Below, in pieces: positions 1 to 5,986 of a stretch of DNA of 5,986 nt (positions are counted from its first letter, which is position 1; every line of letters begins with the position of its first letter). Position numbers and translations under genes: made by a program. The notes below the pieces were generated by a model, which had not been told where the DNA came from, ran no database searches, and worked only from the letters and a program-made list of their open reading frames with translations. The stretch comes from Chlorobiota bacterium (lineage in GTDB: Bacteria; Bacteroidota; Bacteroidia; Bacteroidales; JAADGE01). The DNA is taken from the NCBI GenBank assembly GCA_030592825.1, contig JAUVIG010000241.1, forward strand, positions 1 through 5,986, in the 5' to 3' direction.

Positions 1-1347
1 AAAATTAACGAAGGATTTGAAGGCGGAGTTTTACCCGCAGACTGGGTTATTAATAATGATGATGATGACGGATGGTCAATTTATGAAAATGAAATCTATG
101 CTCATACCGGAAACTGGAGTGCAGTTGCAGTTTCATCAATCAACGGTAATGAAGACTGGCTCATTACTCAACAAATTGCAGCCGAAACCGGAGACTATTT
201 AATTTTTTATGCAAGATCTTGGTTCTCAACTGAAGATATTGAAATAATGGTTTCAACAACCAACAATAGTATCGGGAGTTTTTCACTTTTTCAAACAGCA
301 GCAGGTATAACAGACAGCCATACAAGATATCAATATGATTTAAGCTCATTTAACGGAGAAGATATTTATATTGCATTCAAATGGACACAAAACGGTTATG
401 CTGTTGTTTTGGATGACGTACAAGTTGGACCGACTTATTCTCCTACAATTACCTTACCTGATAACTTCACCTTTGAACAAGACGATCAATTAATAGTGGA
501 CTTTGCACAATACATAGAAGTTTTTAATCCCGAAATTGCAACTTTATCAGTAACAGGAAATACAAATGTAGTTGCAGATATTGACGGTTTTGAAGTAACT
601 TTTACTTCCCCGGGTTGGTTCGGAACAGAAACTCTTACTTTTGAAGTTGATGACGGATTAGGAAAAGCTACCGCATCAGATATTGTTGATGTAATTGTTA
701 CTGAAATTGCAGCAAATGATGTAGGTGTGCTTTCAATAGAAATCCCGACAGAATATACCTTTACAGATACAGAAATAATTCCGACTTTTACAATTAAAAA
801 CTTTGGTACTGATGATATTACAGAAAGTTTTCAACTTAATTGTGAAATTAGAGATACACTGGGAATACTTGATTATTCAGCATTAAGCTCTTATTCCGGT
901 GGTATTGTATCAGGTGCAACCGACCAAGTTTCTTTTTCAGGAGCATGGACTCCGGATGTATTCGGAGTTTATACAGTTAAAATTTGGACAGCACTTACAG
1001 GCGACCAAAATCCTGATAATGATACAATTATTACGGAAACAGAAGTAGTTATACATTACGGAACAGGCGGTCCTGATGCTATGGGTTATGAATGGATTGA
1101 CAGTCAAGAAGACGGAGGACCTGTTTATAACTGGATAGAAATCAGCGGAACCGGAGAATCTGCAATTATGTATGGATTCCCTTACCCTTCTTTTTATGGC
1201 GATGATAATCTGTCTGCACCTATTCCTTTTGGTTTTCCTTTTAATTTTTATGGAATTGACAGAGACAGTTTTTATGTTGACATAAACGGAGAAATGCTTC
1301 TTGCAGAAAATACCTGGTATAATGAATATACTTATATTAATGACTGA
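1..1347 (+). CDS. T9SS-type secreted multidomain protein, N-terminal part (partial; ends at in-frame TGA)
   Basis: The frame is open from base 1, so the true start and signal peptide lie to the left; the internal ATG at 247 is not a credible start because it falls in the middle of a domain. Numbering codons from base 1, residues about 4-143 look like a cleaved-adhesin (MAM-like jelly-roll) domain: EGFEGG near the start, then DWLIT, IYIAF and a closing LDDVQVG. Residues about 147-235 look like an Ig/cadherin-like beta domain (ending in TFEVDDGLG and DVIVTE). Residues about 239-350 resemble a CARDB-type Ig domain (NDVGV, TFTIKNFGTDDI, NPDNDTI). From about 356 (GGPDAMGYEWIDS) a nidogen-like beta domain begins (PIPFGFPFNFYG), and the TGA at codon 449 stops it halfway. 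The same frame continues directly into 1348-3189, which supplies the rest of the domain and the sorting signal. The domain names are family recognition by eye; the open frame and the stop are seen directly. The exact function is unknown, with adhesion or surface binding the best guess. Confidence 0.8.
   Translation, partial: KINEGFEGGVLPADWVINNDDDDGWSIYENEIYAHTGNWSAVAVSSINGNEDWLITQQIAAETGDYLIFYARSWFSTEDIEIMVSTTNNSIGSFSLFQTAAGITDSHTRYQYDLSSFNGEDIYIAFKWTQNGYAVVLDDVQVGPTYSPTITLPDNFTFEQDDQLIVDFAQYIEVFNPEIATLSVTGNTNVVADIDGFEVTFTSPGWFGTETLTFEVDDGLGKATASDIVDVIVTEIAANDVGVLSIEIPTEYTFTDTEIIPTFTIKNFGTDDITESFQLNCEIRDTLGILDYSALSSYSGGIVSGATDQVSFSGAWTPDVFGVYTVKIWTALTGDQNPDNDTIITETEVVIHYGTGGPDAMGYEWIDSQEDGGPVYNWIEISGTGESAIMYGFPYPSFYGDDNLSAPIPFGFPFNFYGIDRDSFYVDINGEMLLAENTWYNEYTYIND
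1345..1347 (+). other. In-frame TGA interrupting one long reading frame
   Basis: Codon 449 of the frame starting at base 1 is TGA, followed at once by TGG GGA TCA. Upstream and downstream are in the same frame, and the protein on both sides reads as one nidogen-like domain. One base change from TGG (Trp) would create it. Tryptophans elsewhere in this gene and in the GH13 gene are encoded by TGG, and no other in-frame TGA occurs in the three long genes, so code reassignment is not supported. A nonsense mutation or a sequencing/assembly error are the likely explanations. Confidence 0.85.
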
Positions 1348-1365
1348 TGGGGATCAGATGGTAAC

Positions 1366-3189
1366 ATGTTTAATTATTACTATCCAATACCCGGTTACTC
1401 CAATATGCCGGCTCTGATTGCAGTTTTTTGGGACGATTTATTGGCAGACGAAGGTACCGGAGATATTTATTTCCAAACATTCGGTACTGCACCGGACCGT
1501 TATTGCGTTGTTGAATGGCATAATTTAAGGTTCTGCTATGGTTCGGTTACAGACACTACTCTTTGTTTTGAAGCAATATTTCATGAAAACGGCGATATAA
1601 TTTTTCAGTATAAAGATGTAGCAATCGGTCAAACAGGAAGCACTTGTCCGCACGATTACGGGCAAAGTTCAACAATCGGTATTCAAAATGATCATGCAGA
1701 TATAGGTTTGTCTTATTTATTTGAAATTGTAGAAAACGGTAATTACATCGGTGTAGAACCTTTAGGAAACCTTCTTACCGACGAACTTGCAATTAAATTT
1801 TTTCCGGGAGAAGATTTATATGCTCCTTATTTTTATTATGAATATGAAAGAGGTAATACGTTTGATACTACACCTGAAATAACTGTTGAAGTAACCGATA
1901 TGGCAGAAATACTGTATGACTCTCTTTATTATAATACCGGCAGCGGATGGCAAGCGATTGCTTCTTCAGGTAAATCATTTAATACTTTCACCTATCAATT
2001 GCCTGAAATATCTAAAAGCACAACGGTAAATTATTATTTTGCAGCAGTTGATGATTCTCCGGCACAAAACAGAGGAACTTTTCCGGTAAATGCCCCTGAT
2101 AATTATTTTTCATTCAAAATATTACCTACTGACAATATTGACCTTCTTCTCGTTCATCCGGGTACAGTTCCGGGTTACCAAGATTACACCGGTTTAGAAT
2201 TTTCTAAATTTACTGCCGGTTTTGATGCATTTGGAATAAATTATGATTTTTATAACTGGGAAGAATACAATCAATATAAGTTCCCTGATTCATATAAAAC
2301 AATATTTATGTACGGAAATTCAATGGGACATGGTGATTCAGAAGATACTCTCTGTTTAGCTTTAAATAATTTCCTTGATCTCGGAACAAATGAAAATCCG
2401 AAAAATATCTTTACGGCAGCAGACGAAATTGCAGGTAATGCTTATGTTTTATATAGTTATAATTTGTATGACAGACCTTTAATGAAGTTTTATTATGCAT
2501 ATTTACGCGGTAGATATATTCCTACAGGAACCGGTGGCGGAACAGATGGAATAGGCGGTCCCGAGATATATGATTATTCTGACGGCAGCATAATTGGTGT
2601 GGCTGATTCTCCGATAGGAACAGAAGGTGTGGAATTAAACGTTTATTCTAACAGTCCCGATGTAATTAGTAACGGAACATGCTTTGAATATTATAACGAT
2701 GAAGTTACTAATCCTGAAATCAGCTCTTATAACTCATTCTTGTTTGAAGACGGGCCTCACAGCGGAAATGCTTATGCAAAAGGCAAAAGTTGTGCTGTTT
2801 GGTTAGATAATCTTATTTACAAATCATTCTTTACCGGTTTTGATATATCCCAGTTTACTGATGCTGATATCAATACTATGATACAAGAAGCATTAGATTG
2901 GTTCGGTCATGTTCCGACCGGTATTGAACCGAATTTAACGACTAATGGAGATTTTAATATTTATCCAAATCCATGTAACGGAACTTTTAATTTAAAATTT
3001 TCAAATTATGATATTCAAAATGTTTTAATTGAATTAATTAATATTCACGGACAAGTTGTTTTTGAACAAACAATAACAAATTTAAATCATGAAAATAAAA
3101 TAAATGTTTCCGGACTTAAAAAAGGATTTTATTTTGTAAGAGTTAATACCGGAAATGAAATAAAAACTAAAAAATTAATTATTGAATAG
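1366..3189 (+). CDS. T9SS-type secreted multidomain protein, C-terminal part with sorting domain (downstream of in-frame TGA)
   Basis: This continues the gene that begins before base 1. The coding frame really resumes at 1348; the ATG at 1366 is only the first Met after the stop. It has no clear ribosome site and no signal peptide, so as a separate protein it could not reach the T9SS. In codon numbering from base 1, residues 450-604 complete the nidogen-like domain (ALIAVFWDDLL, GDIYFQTFG, then a repeated beta pattern to IKFFPGED). Residues about 606-708 look like an Ig-like domain (TPEITVEVTD, VNYYFAAVDDS). Residues about 712-970 resemble a class I glutamine-amidotransferase-like alpha/beta domain of the kind attached to secreted Bacteroidota proteins (DLLLVHPG, TIFMYGNSMG, NIFTAADEIAG), with no obvious catalytic triad. 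Residues about 983-1062 are a type A T9SS C-terminal sorting domain: NIYPNPCNG, then INIHGQVV, then GFYFVRV and KKLIIE at the end. This domain would direct outer-membrane export and surface attachment or release. The T9SS call is strong; the central domains are tentative. Confidence 0.8.
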   Translation: MFNYYYPIPGYSNMPALIAVFWDDLLADEGTGDIYFQTFGTAPDRYCVVEWHNLRFCYGSVTDTTLCFEAIFHENGDIIFQYKDVAIGQTGSTCPHDYGQSSTIGIQNDHADIGLSYLFEIVENGNYIGVEPLGNLLTDELAIKFFPGEDLYAPYFYYEYERGNTFDTTPEITVEVTDMAEILYDSLYYNTGSGWQAIASSGKSFNTFTYQLPEISKSTTVNYYFAAVDDSPAQNRGTFPVNAPDNYFSFKILPTDNIDLLLVHPGTVPGYQDYTGLEFSKFTAGFDAFGINYDFYNWEEYNQYKFPDSYKTIFMYGNSMGHGDSEDTLCLALNNFLDLGTNENPKNIFTAADEIAGNAYVLYSYNLYDRPLMKFYYAYLRGRYIPTGTGGGTDGIGGPEIYDYSDGSIIGVADSPIGTEGVELNVYSNSPDVISNGTCFEYYNDEVTNPEISSYNSFLFEDGPHSGNAYAKGKSCAVWLDNLIYKSFFTGFDISQFTDADINTMIQEALDWFGHVPTGIEPNLTTNGDFNIYPNPCNGTFNLKFSNYDIQNVLIELINIHGQVVFEQTITNLNHENKINVSGLKKGFYFVRVNTGNEIKTKKLIIE

Positions 3190-3266
3190 TTTTTATTTTT
3201 TTTGTATTTGTTAACCGCAAGAGGATTTTATAAAATGGTTTTATCGGTAATTTTCGGCTGTAAACT

Positions 3267-5102
3267 TTATTTTTCTAACTCAATAATTAATGCCGATTTC
3301 TTATTAATTGTTATTGTTTTTGAAATGTCAATAATTTCATCCGTTAAGATATTTTTACCTTTGGAATAATCTTTCAAAATTTCATTAAAACGCTTACAAT
3401 CTACGATTCTTTTTTGAGAGTTATGATTGTTTAATAATACCATAACAGCCTCATTATCTGTATGTCGGAAATAGACATAAACATTATTTTCAGGTACGAA
3501 ATGCAATAGTTTACCTTCGGTAACTGCTTTATTTGTTTTACGCCAATCTGCAATAGTTTTGATGTAGTTGAATATTTCGTTTTGTTCTTTTGTGTGTCCT
3601 TCTTTTGTAAAAGCATTGATTTTATCATCTTTCCAACCTCCGGGAAAATCAGTTCTGATATGTCCGTGTCCTTTATGCTCGTGTCCGGTTGTTAATATTT
3701 CTGTTCCGTAATAAAGCATAGGAATACCTCTTGAAGTCAATAAGAATGCTAAACCCATTTTCAACTTATTCACATCTTCACCAACGGAAGTAAAATATCG
3801 ATTCAAATCATGATTATCCAAAAAGATAACATTATTATTTGCGTTTTCGTAAAGGAAATCTTGTGCTAAAATGTAATATATGCTTGATAAACCATCTGTC
3901 CATCCGTCATTTTGGTTAAAAGCATCACGAGTTGCATAATATAGAGGAAAATCGGTTATTGAATTCAAATATGAATTGTAGTTTCCGGATATTGGACTGT
4001 TCCCGCTGAAATAAGCCGTAAATGCAGGTTTTTGCAACCATGTTTCTCCAAGTAAAGTAAAATCAGGATATTCATCATGTATTTGTTTTGCCCAAGCTGA
4101 CATAAAATTTTTAAAAGGGTAGGGTTGTGTATCCATTCTGATTCCGTCTAAATCAGCATATTCAATCCACCAAATACTGTTTTGTATCAGATAAGTTGCC
4201 AGGTAAGGATTATGCTGATTTAAATCGGGCATCCGGCTGTCAAACCAACCTTGTGTCATTCGTTTTTGATCATCTTTTGATGCATGAATATCAGCAATAG
4301 TGCTGCCTCTGAAATTTGAACGATAATCAGGATTTGTGTTTGCCCAATCTTTCATCGGGAGGTCTTTCATCCACCAATGATTACTGCTGCAATGATTAAA
4401 GATCATGTCCATAATCAGTTTCATTTCTCTTTTATGAAGTTCATCGGAAAGTCTTTTATAATCTTCATTTGTGCCTGAACGCAGATCAGTTTTATAAAAA
4501 TTTGTAATCGCGTATCCGTGATAGGAATATGCAGAATTGTTGTTTTCTAAAGTCGGATTAAGCCATAATGCTGTAATTCCCAAATTTTTAATGTAATCTA
4601 AATGATTAATAACGCCTTGAATATCACCGCCGTGTATTCCATCAGGATTGTTTCTGTTTGTTTTTTCCAAAATACCCTGCGGATTGTCATTAGACGGATT
4701 TCCGTTGGCAAATCTGTCAGGCATTAATAAGTAGATAAGGTCTGCACTTGAAAACCCCCTGCTTCTGTCAGTTTTTTCTTTTAATTCATACTTGTGTTTT
4801 ATAATAGTCAAACCTTTTGAAAAAACGATATCAAAACTTCCGGCTTTTGCATCCGGAAGAACTTCAACATCCAAAAACAAATAATTCGGATTTTCAACTT
4901 TATGAATTTTTTGAAGTTTGACTTTATCAGAAACGACAGATACATCTGTTAAAGAGATATTCTCACCGTAAACTAACAATTGAACGGTTTTATTTTTCAT
5001 ATCAACCCACCAATTCGGCGGTTCAATACGTTCAAGATTTATCTTTTGTGCAAAGACTGTTGATGTTGCAAATAATAGGGTGATGATGATTAGTTTTTTC
5101 AT
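3267..5102 (-). CDS. Periplasmic GH13 cyclomaltodextrinase / neopullulanase-type alpha-amylase
   Basis: The 611-residue product starts with a Sec signal peptide (MKKLIIITLLFATSTVFA, likely cut before Q19). It has no lipobox and no T9SS tail, so a periplasmic enzyme is expected. Residues about 20-105 match the N-terminal domain of Flavobacterium-type cyclomaltodextrinases (IERIEPPNWWVDMKN-like start, QLLVYG). The catalytic barrel spans about 117-525 and carries the GH13 signatures: DMIFNH (232-237), GIRMDT with nucleophile D324, LLGETW with acid/base E353, and FLDNHD with transition-state stabiliser D432. MPDLN at 291-295 is the region V motif of the neopullulanase/oligo-1,6-glucosidase intermediate group. 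A short C-terminal beta domain fills about 530-611. All catalytic residues are present and the length is normal, so the enzyme should be active in hydrolysing cyclodextrins, maltodextrins or pullulan; the exact substrate cannot be fixed by eye. The ATG at 5102 is chosen for the signal peptide. It lies only 14 nt after a palindromic repeat, with no obvious Shine-Dalgarno site. No susC/susD partners are in view. Confidence 0.93.
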   Translation of the reverse strand: MKKLIIITLLFATSTVFAQKINLERIEPPNWWVDMKNKTVQLLVYGENISLTDVSVVSDKVKLQKIHKVENPNYLFLDVEVLPDAKAGSFDIVFSKGLTIIKHKYELKEKTDRSRGFSSADLIYLLMPDRFANGNPSNDNPQGILEKTNRNNPDGIHGGDIQGVINHLDYIKNLGITALWLNPTLENNNSAYSYHGYAITNFYKTDLRSGTNEDYKRLSDELHKREMKLIMDMIFNHCSSNHWWMKDLPMKDWANTNPDYRSNFRGSTIADIHASKDDQKRMTQGWFDSRMPDLNQHNPYLATYLIQNSIWWIEYADLDGIRMDTQPYPFKNFMSAWAKQIHDEYPDFTLLGETWLQKPAFTAYFSGNSPISGNYNSYLNSITDFPLYYATRDAFNQNDGWTDGLSSIYYILAQDFLYENANNNVIFLDNHDLNRYFTSVGEDVNKLKMGLAFLLTSRGIPMLYYGTEILTTGHEHKGHGHIRTDFPGGWKDDKINAFTKEGHTKEQNEIFNYIKTIADWRKTNKAVTEGKLLHFVPENNVYVYFRHTDNEAVMVLLNNHNSQKRIVDCKRFNEILKDYSKGKNILTDEIIDISKTITINKKSALIIELEK

Positions 5103-5116
5103 ATTTGTTTGTTAGG

Positions 5117-5149
5117 AGACTTTCCAAGTTTTTAAAACTTGGAAAGTCT
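5117..5149. repeat. 33-nt palindromic REP-like repeat, copy 1 (between RAYT and GH13 gene)
   Basis: This is a perfect inverted repeat: 16-nt arms at 5117-5132 and 5134-5149 around a single T at 5133. Each arm reads AGACTTTCCAAGTTTT from its outer end. It differs from copy 3 only at the central base. It lies in the gap between two minus-strand genes. Its right edge overlaps the TAG stop of the transposase gene (5148-5150), and its left edge is 14 nt from the GH13 start codon. Transcribed, it would form a strong hairpin in the leader of the GH13 message. Confidence 0.95.
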
Positions 5150-5813
5150 ATAATTCGACAATATATTTTTCAATTATGCTAAATGAGTGGTTATCGGAAT
5201 GAAATTGAATATAATTTTCTTTTCCTTTGAAGTTTTCAAGAATCTCATATTTAGGCAGTTTCGATGGTTTTGGTTTCATTATTCGTTCATAAGAACTGTA
5301 CGGATAATCTTTATAATCATCAGTAAATCTATGATGTACGGGATTATAATGGATATATTGCATCACATTGTTCAAATATTTTAAATTATCAATAATTAAG
5401 CGTTCAAAATTTTTTTGAAATAAACTTCCTGTTCTGCTTTCTTGCTTGTTAATTGCTTTTGCATAAGACATAAAGAACTTTCGGAATTGATTGCTGATTA
5501 TTAATCCTGCAATTTCCGGTAAATCAGACTTTCCAAGTTTCAAAAACTTGGCAAGTCTATTAGGAATATCATCTGACTTTTTTGCTCTTTGCAATATTTG
5601 TTTTGCAGTATTCAGTTTTACTAAAAAATGAAAATGGTTGCCAAGTAAACAATATGCATAAGTCGTTAAATAATCCGATAAATATTCATCATATTTTCTC
5701 AAAAAATAATCATAGTTTTCTTTTTTGAAGAAAATTTTGGATTTATCATTTCCTCTGTTTAGAATATGGAAAAAGTTATCGGGAATTAGGGGTTTGAAAT
5801 AATGTGTTGACAT
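5148..5813 (-). CDS. REP-associated tyrosine transposase (RAYT), IS200-like Y1 family
   Basis: The 221-residue product has the layout of a Y1 (HUH) single-strand transposase of the REP-associated group. An N-terminal FHILNRGNDKSKIF segment (15-28) is followed by the HUH motif NHFHFLV with H60 and H62, then a helix with NQFRKFFMSYAKAINKQ (108-124), GSLFQKNFER, and YIHYNPV with candidate catalytic Y153, followed by the usual DYPYSSY tail. Family knowledge: such enzymes cut and rejoin single-stranded DNA at short palindromes, are usually single-copy, and are thought to spread REP sequences. Here matching palindromes flank the gene on both sides, and one lies inside it, encoding residues 86-96 between the HUH motif and the tyrosine region. 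All core residues are still present, so activity is plausible. The ATG at 5813 is preceded by AAAGGAAA (5822-5829), a fair ribosome site. The TAG stop uses two bases of repeat copy 1, so the extreme C-terminus may have been set by the repeat. Confidence 0.9.
   Translation of the reverse strand: MSTHYFKPLIPDNFFHILNRGNDKSKIFFKKENYDYFLRKYDEYLSDYLTTYAYCLLGNHFHFLVKLNTAKQILQRAKKSDDIPNRLAKFLKLGKSDLPEIAGLIISNQFRKFFMSYAKAINKQESRTGSLFQKNFERLIIDNLKYLNNVMQYIHYNPVHHRFTDDYKDYPYSSYERIMKPKPSKLPKYEILENFKGKENYIQFHSDNHSFSIIEKYIVEL
5526..5558. repeat. 33-nt palindromic REP-like repeat, copy 2, in frame inside the RAYT gene
   Basis: This has the same length as the other two copies and differs from them at three positions: 16 and 17 (the centre) and 27 (an A to C change on the plus strand). 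The arms 5526-5540 and 5544-5558 pair at 14 of 15 positions. Its ends coincide exactly with codon boundaries of the minus-strand transposase gene, so it is read as RLAKFLKLGKS, residues 86-96. The position-27 change breaks one stem pair and gives Ala88 where the intact palindrome would give Ser. It lacks the GTnGAATTA flank shared by copies 1 and 3. Confidence 0.93.
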
Positions 5814-5831
5814 AATAATTGTTTCCTTTTT

Positions 5832-5864
5832 AGACTTTCCAAGTTTTGAAAACTTGGAAAGTCT
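5832..5864. repeat. 33-nt palindromic REP-like repeat, copy 3 (upstream of RAYT)
   Basis: This is a perfect inverted repeat with 16-nt arms (5832-5847 and 5849-5864) around a single G at 5848, and is identical to copy 1 except at the centre. It lies 18 nt upstream of the transposase start codon and 26 nt past the stop of the partial gene at the right edge. On the minus strand it is preceded by GTAGAATTAA; copy 1 is preceded by GTCGAATTAT. Confidence 0.95.
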
Positions 5865-5890
5865 TTAATTCTACTTTACGACTTTAAATT

Positions 5891-5986
5891 TTATTCAATA
5901 AGTTGTTCATATCTGTAATATCTGTCAATATCCTTTTTCCTTTTAAAGTGTCTGACTTTCATTTGTTCGAGCCTTTCTTTATATTG
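5891..5986 (-). CDS. Unidentified protein, C-terminal 31 residues (partial at window edge)
   Basis: On the minus strand one frame is open from the right edge of the window to a TAA at 5891-5893; the other two minus-strand frames close soon after the edge. The tail is strongly charged and basic, with KERLEQMKVRHFKRKKD followed by a tyrosine-rich stretch and a terminal EQLIE. It is too short to assign to a family. Its position suggests it is the gene upstream of the RAYT in the same transcription direction, separated from it by repeat copy 3. It could be a chance open frame, but the location directly before the repeat argues for a real gene end. Confidence 0.45.
   Translation of the reverse strand, partial: QYKERLEQMKVRHFKRKKDIDRYYRYEQLIE

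Larger units (their letters stand above)
5117..5864 (-). mobile_element. Candidate REP/RAYT unit: Y1 transposase bracketed by matching palindromes
   Basis: A 748-bp segment is bounded by near-identical 33-nt palindromes and contains only the RAYT gene and a third, internal palindrome. The two outer copies are in the same arrangement, as judged by their shared minus-strand 5' flank GTnGAATTA, so they behave as direct repeats of a roughly 43-nt unit. No target duplication or classical IS terminal inverted repeats are seen. By family knowledge this fits a RAYT with its cognate REP sequences. Whether the whole segment moves as one, or only the repeats spread, cannot be told from one locus. Confidence 0.65.

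Noticed and set aside
17..349. Short open frames at 17-202 (plus) and 164-349 (minus)
   Set aside because: They overlap the open frame from base 1 that encodes a recognisable cleaved-adhesin domain, and they have no family features.
1345..1400. UGA read as selenocysteine or as a reassigned tryptophan codon
   Set aside because: No convincing SECIS-like hairpin follows (only a 4-bp stem, TGAT-GGGG-ATCA), the protein is an extracellular beta-rich type, and other tryptophans in the window use TGG with no second in-frame TGA.
3190..3266. Terminator between the convergent genes: T-run at 3190-3203, 12-nt palindrome ATTTTATAAAAT at 3225-3236, and a bulged stem TTA(A)CCG/CGGTAA at 3211-3250
   Set aside because: The T-run precedes rather than follows any stem, the 12-nt palindrome is all A/T with no loop, and the outer stem is only 6 pairs with a bulge. 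Nothing here is strong enough to call.
3431..3628. Minus-strand 65-codon open frame
   Set aside because: It lies in another frame inside the GH13 gene, over its C-terminal domain; it is a shadow.
1..5102. Polysaccharide utilisation locus linking the T9SS protein and the GH13 enzyme
   Set aside because: The two genes are convergent, no susC/susD, regulator or further carbohydrate enzymes are visible, and the T9SS protein shows no recognised carbohydrate-binding or catalytic motif.
5187..5384. Plus-strand 65-codon open frame
   Set aside because: It is antisense to the RAYT gene, hydrophobic and low in complexity, as expected for the opposite strand of AT-rich coding DNA.
5117..5864. CRISPR array from three evenly sized repeats
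   Set aside because: The repeats are about 270-410 nt apart with a gene between them, are strongly palindromic, and one is in coding sequence; the spacing and context do not fit CRISPR.

Overview
The window looks like a low-GC Bacteroidota chromosome segment. Two things in the sequence support this: a type IX secretion (T9SS) C-terminal sorting domain on the plus-strand protein, and a periplasmic GH13 enzyme of the Flavobacterium cyclomaltodextrinase type. Species cannot be determined from the sequence alone.

Layout. Bases 1-3189 (plus) hold one long reading frame for a multidomain secreted protein. It is open at the left edge, so its N-terminus and signal peptide lie outside the window. It is cut by a single in-frame TGA at 1345-1347. 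The frame does not shift across the stop, and the stop falls inside one predicted beta-rich domain, so this is most simply one gene with a nonsense mutation or base error. A 77-bp AT-rich convergent gap (3190-3266) follows, with no convincing terminator. Everything from 3267 to the right edge is on the minus strand. In transcription order it holds the last 31 codons of an unidentified gene (5891-5986), a 33-nt palindromic repeat (5832-5864), a REP-associated, IS200-like Y1 transposase (RAYT, 5148-5813), a second repeat copy (5117-5149), and a periplasmic cyclomaltodextrinase/alpha-amylase family enzyme (3267-5102).

The most interesting part is the repeat/transposase unit. Near-identical 33-nt palindromes (about 16-bp arms, 1-nt centre) sit on both sides of the transposase gene. 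A third copy lies inside the gene and is read exactly in frame as 11 residues (86-96), between the HUH motif and the catalytic tyrosine region. The downstream copy supplies the last two bases of the transposase stop codon. Both outer copies share a further flank (GTnGAATTA) and lie 14-18 nt ahead of a start codon. This resembles a REP/RAYT system whose repeat can also be tolerated inside protein-coding sequence, as Rickettsia palindromic elements are.

Functionally, the plus-strand protein would be an exported cell-surface or secreted protein. The GH13 enzyme would degrade cyclic or linear malto-oligosaccharides in the periplasm. Nothing in the sequence links the two. No susC/susD-like genes, tRNA, rRNA or CRISPR array are visible.
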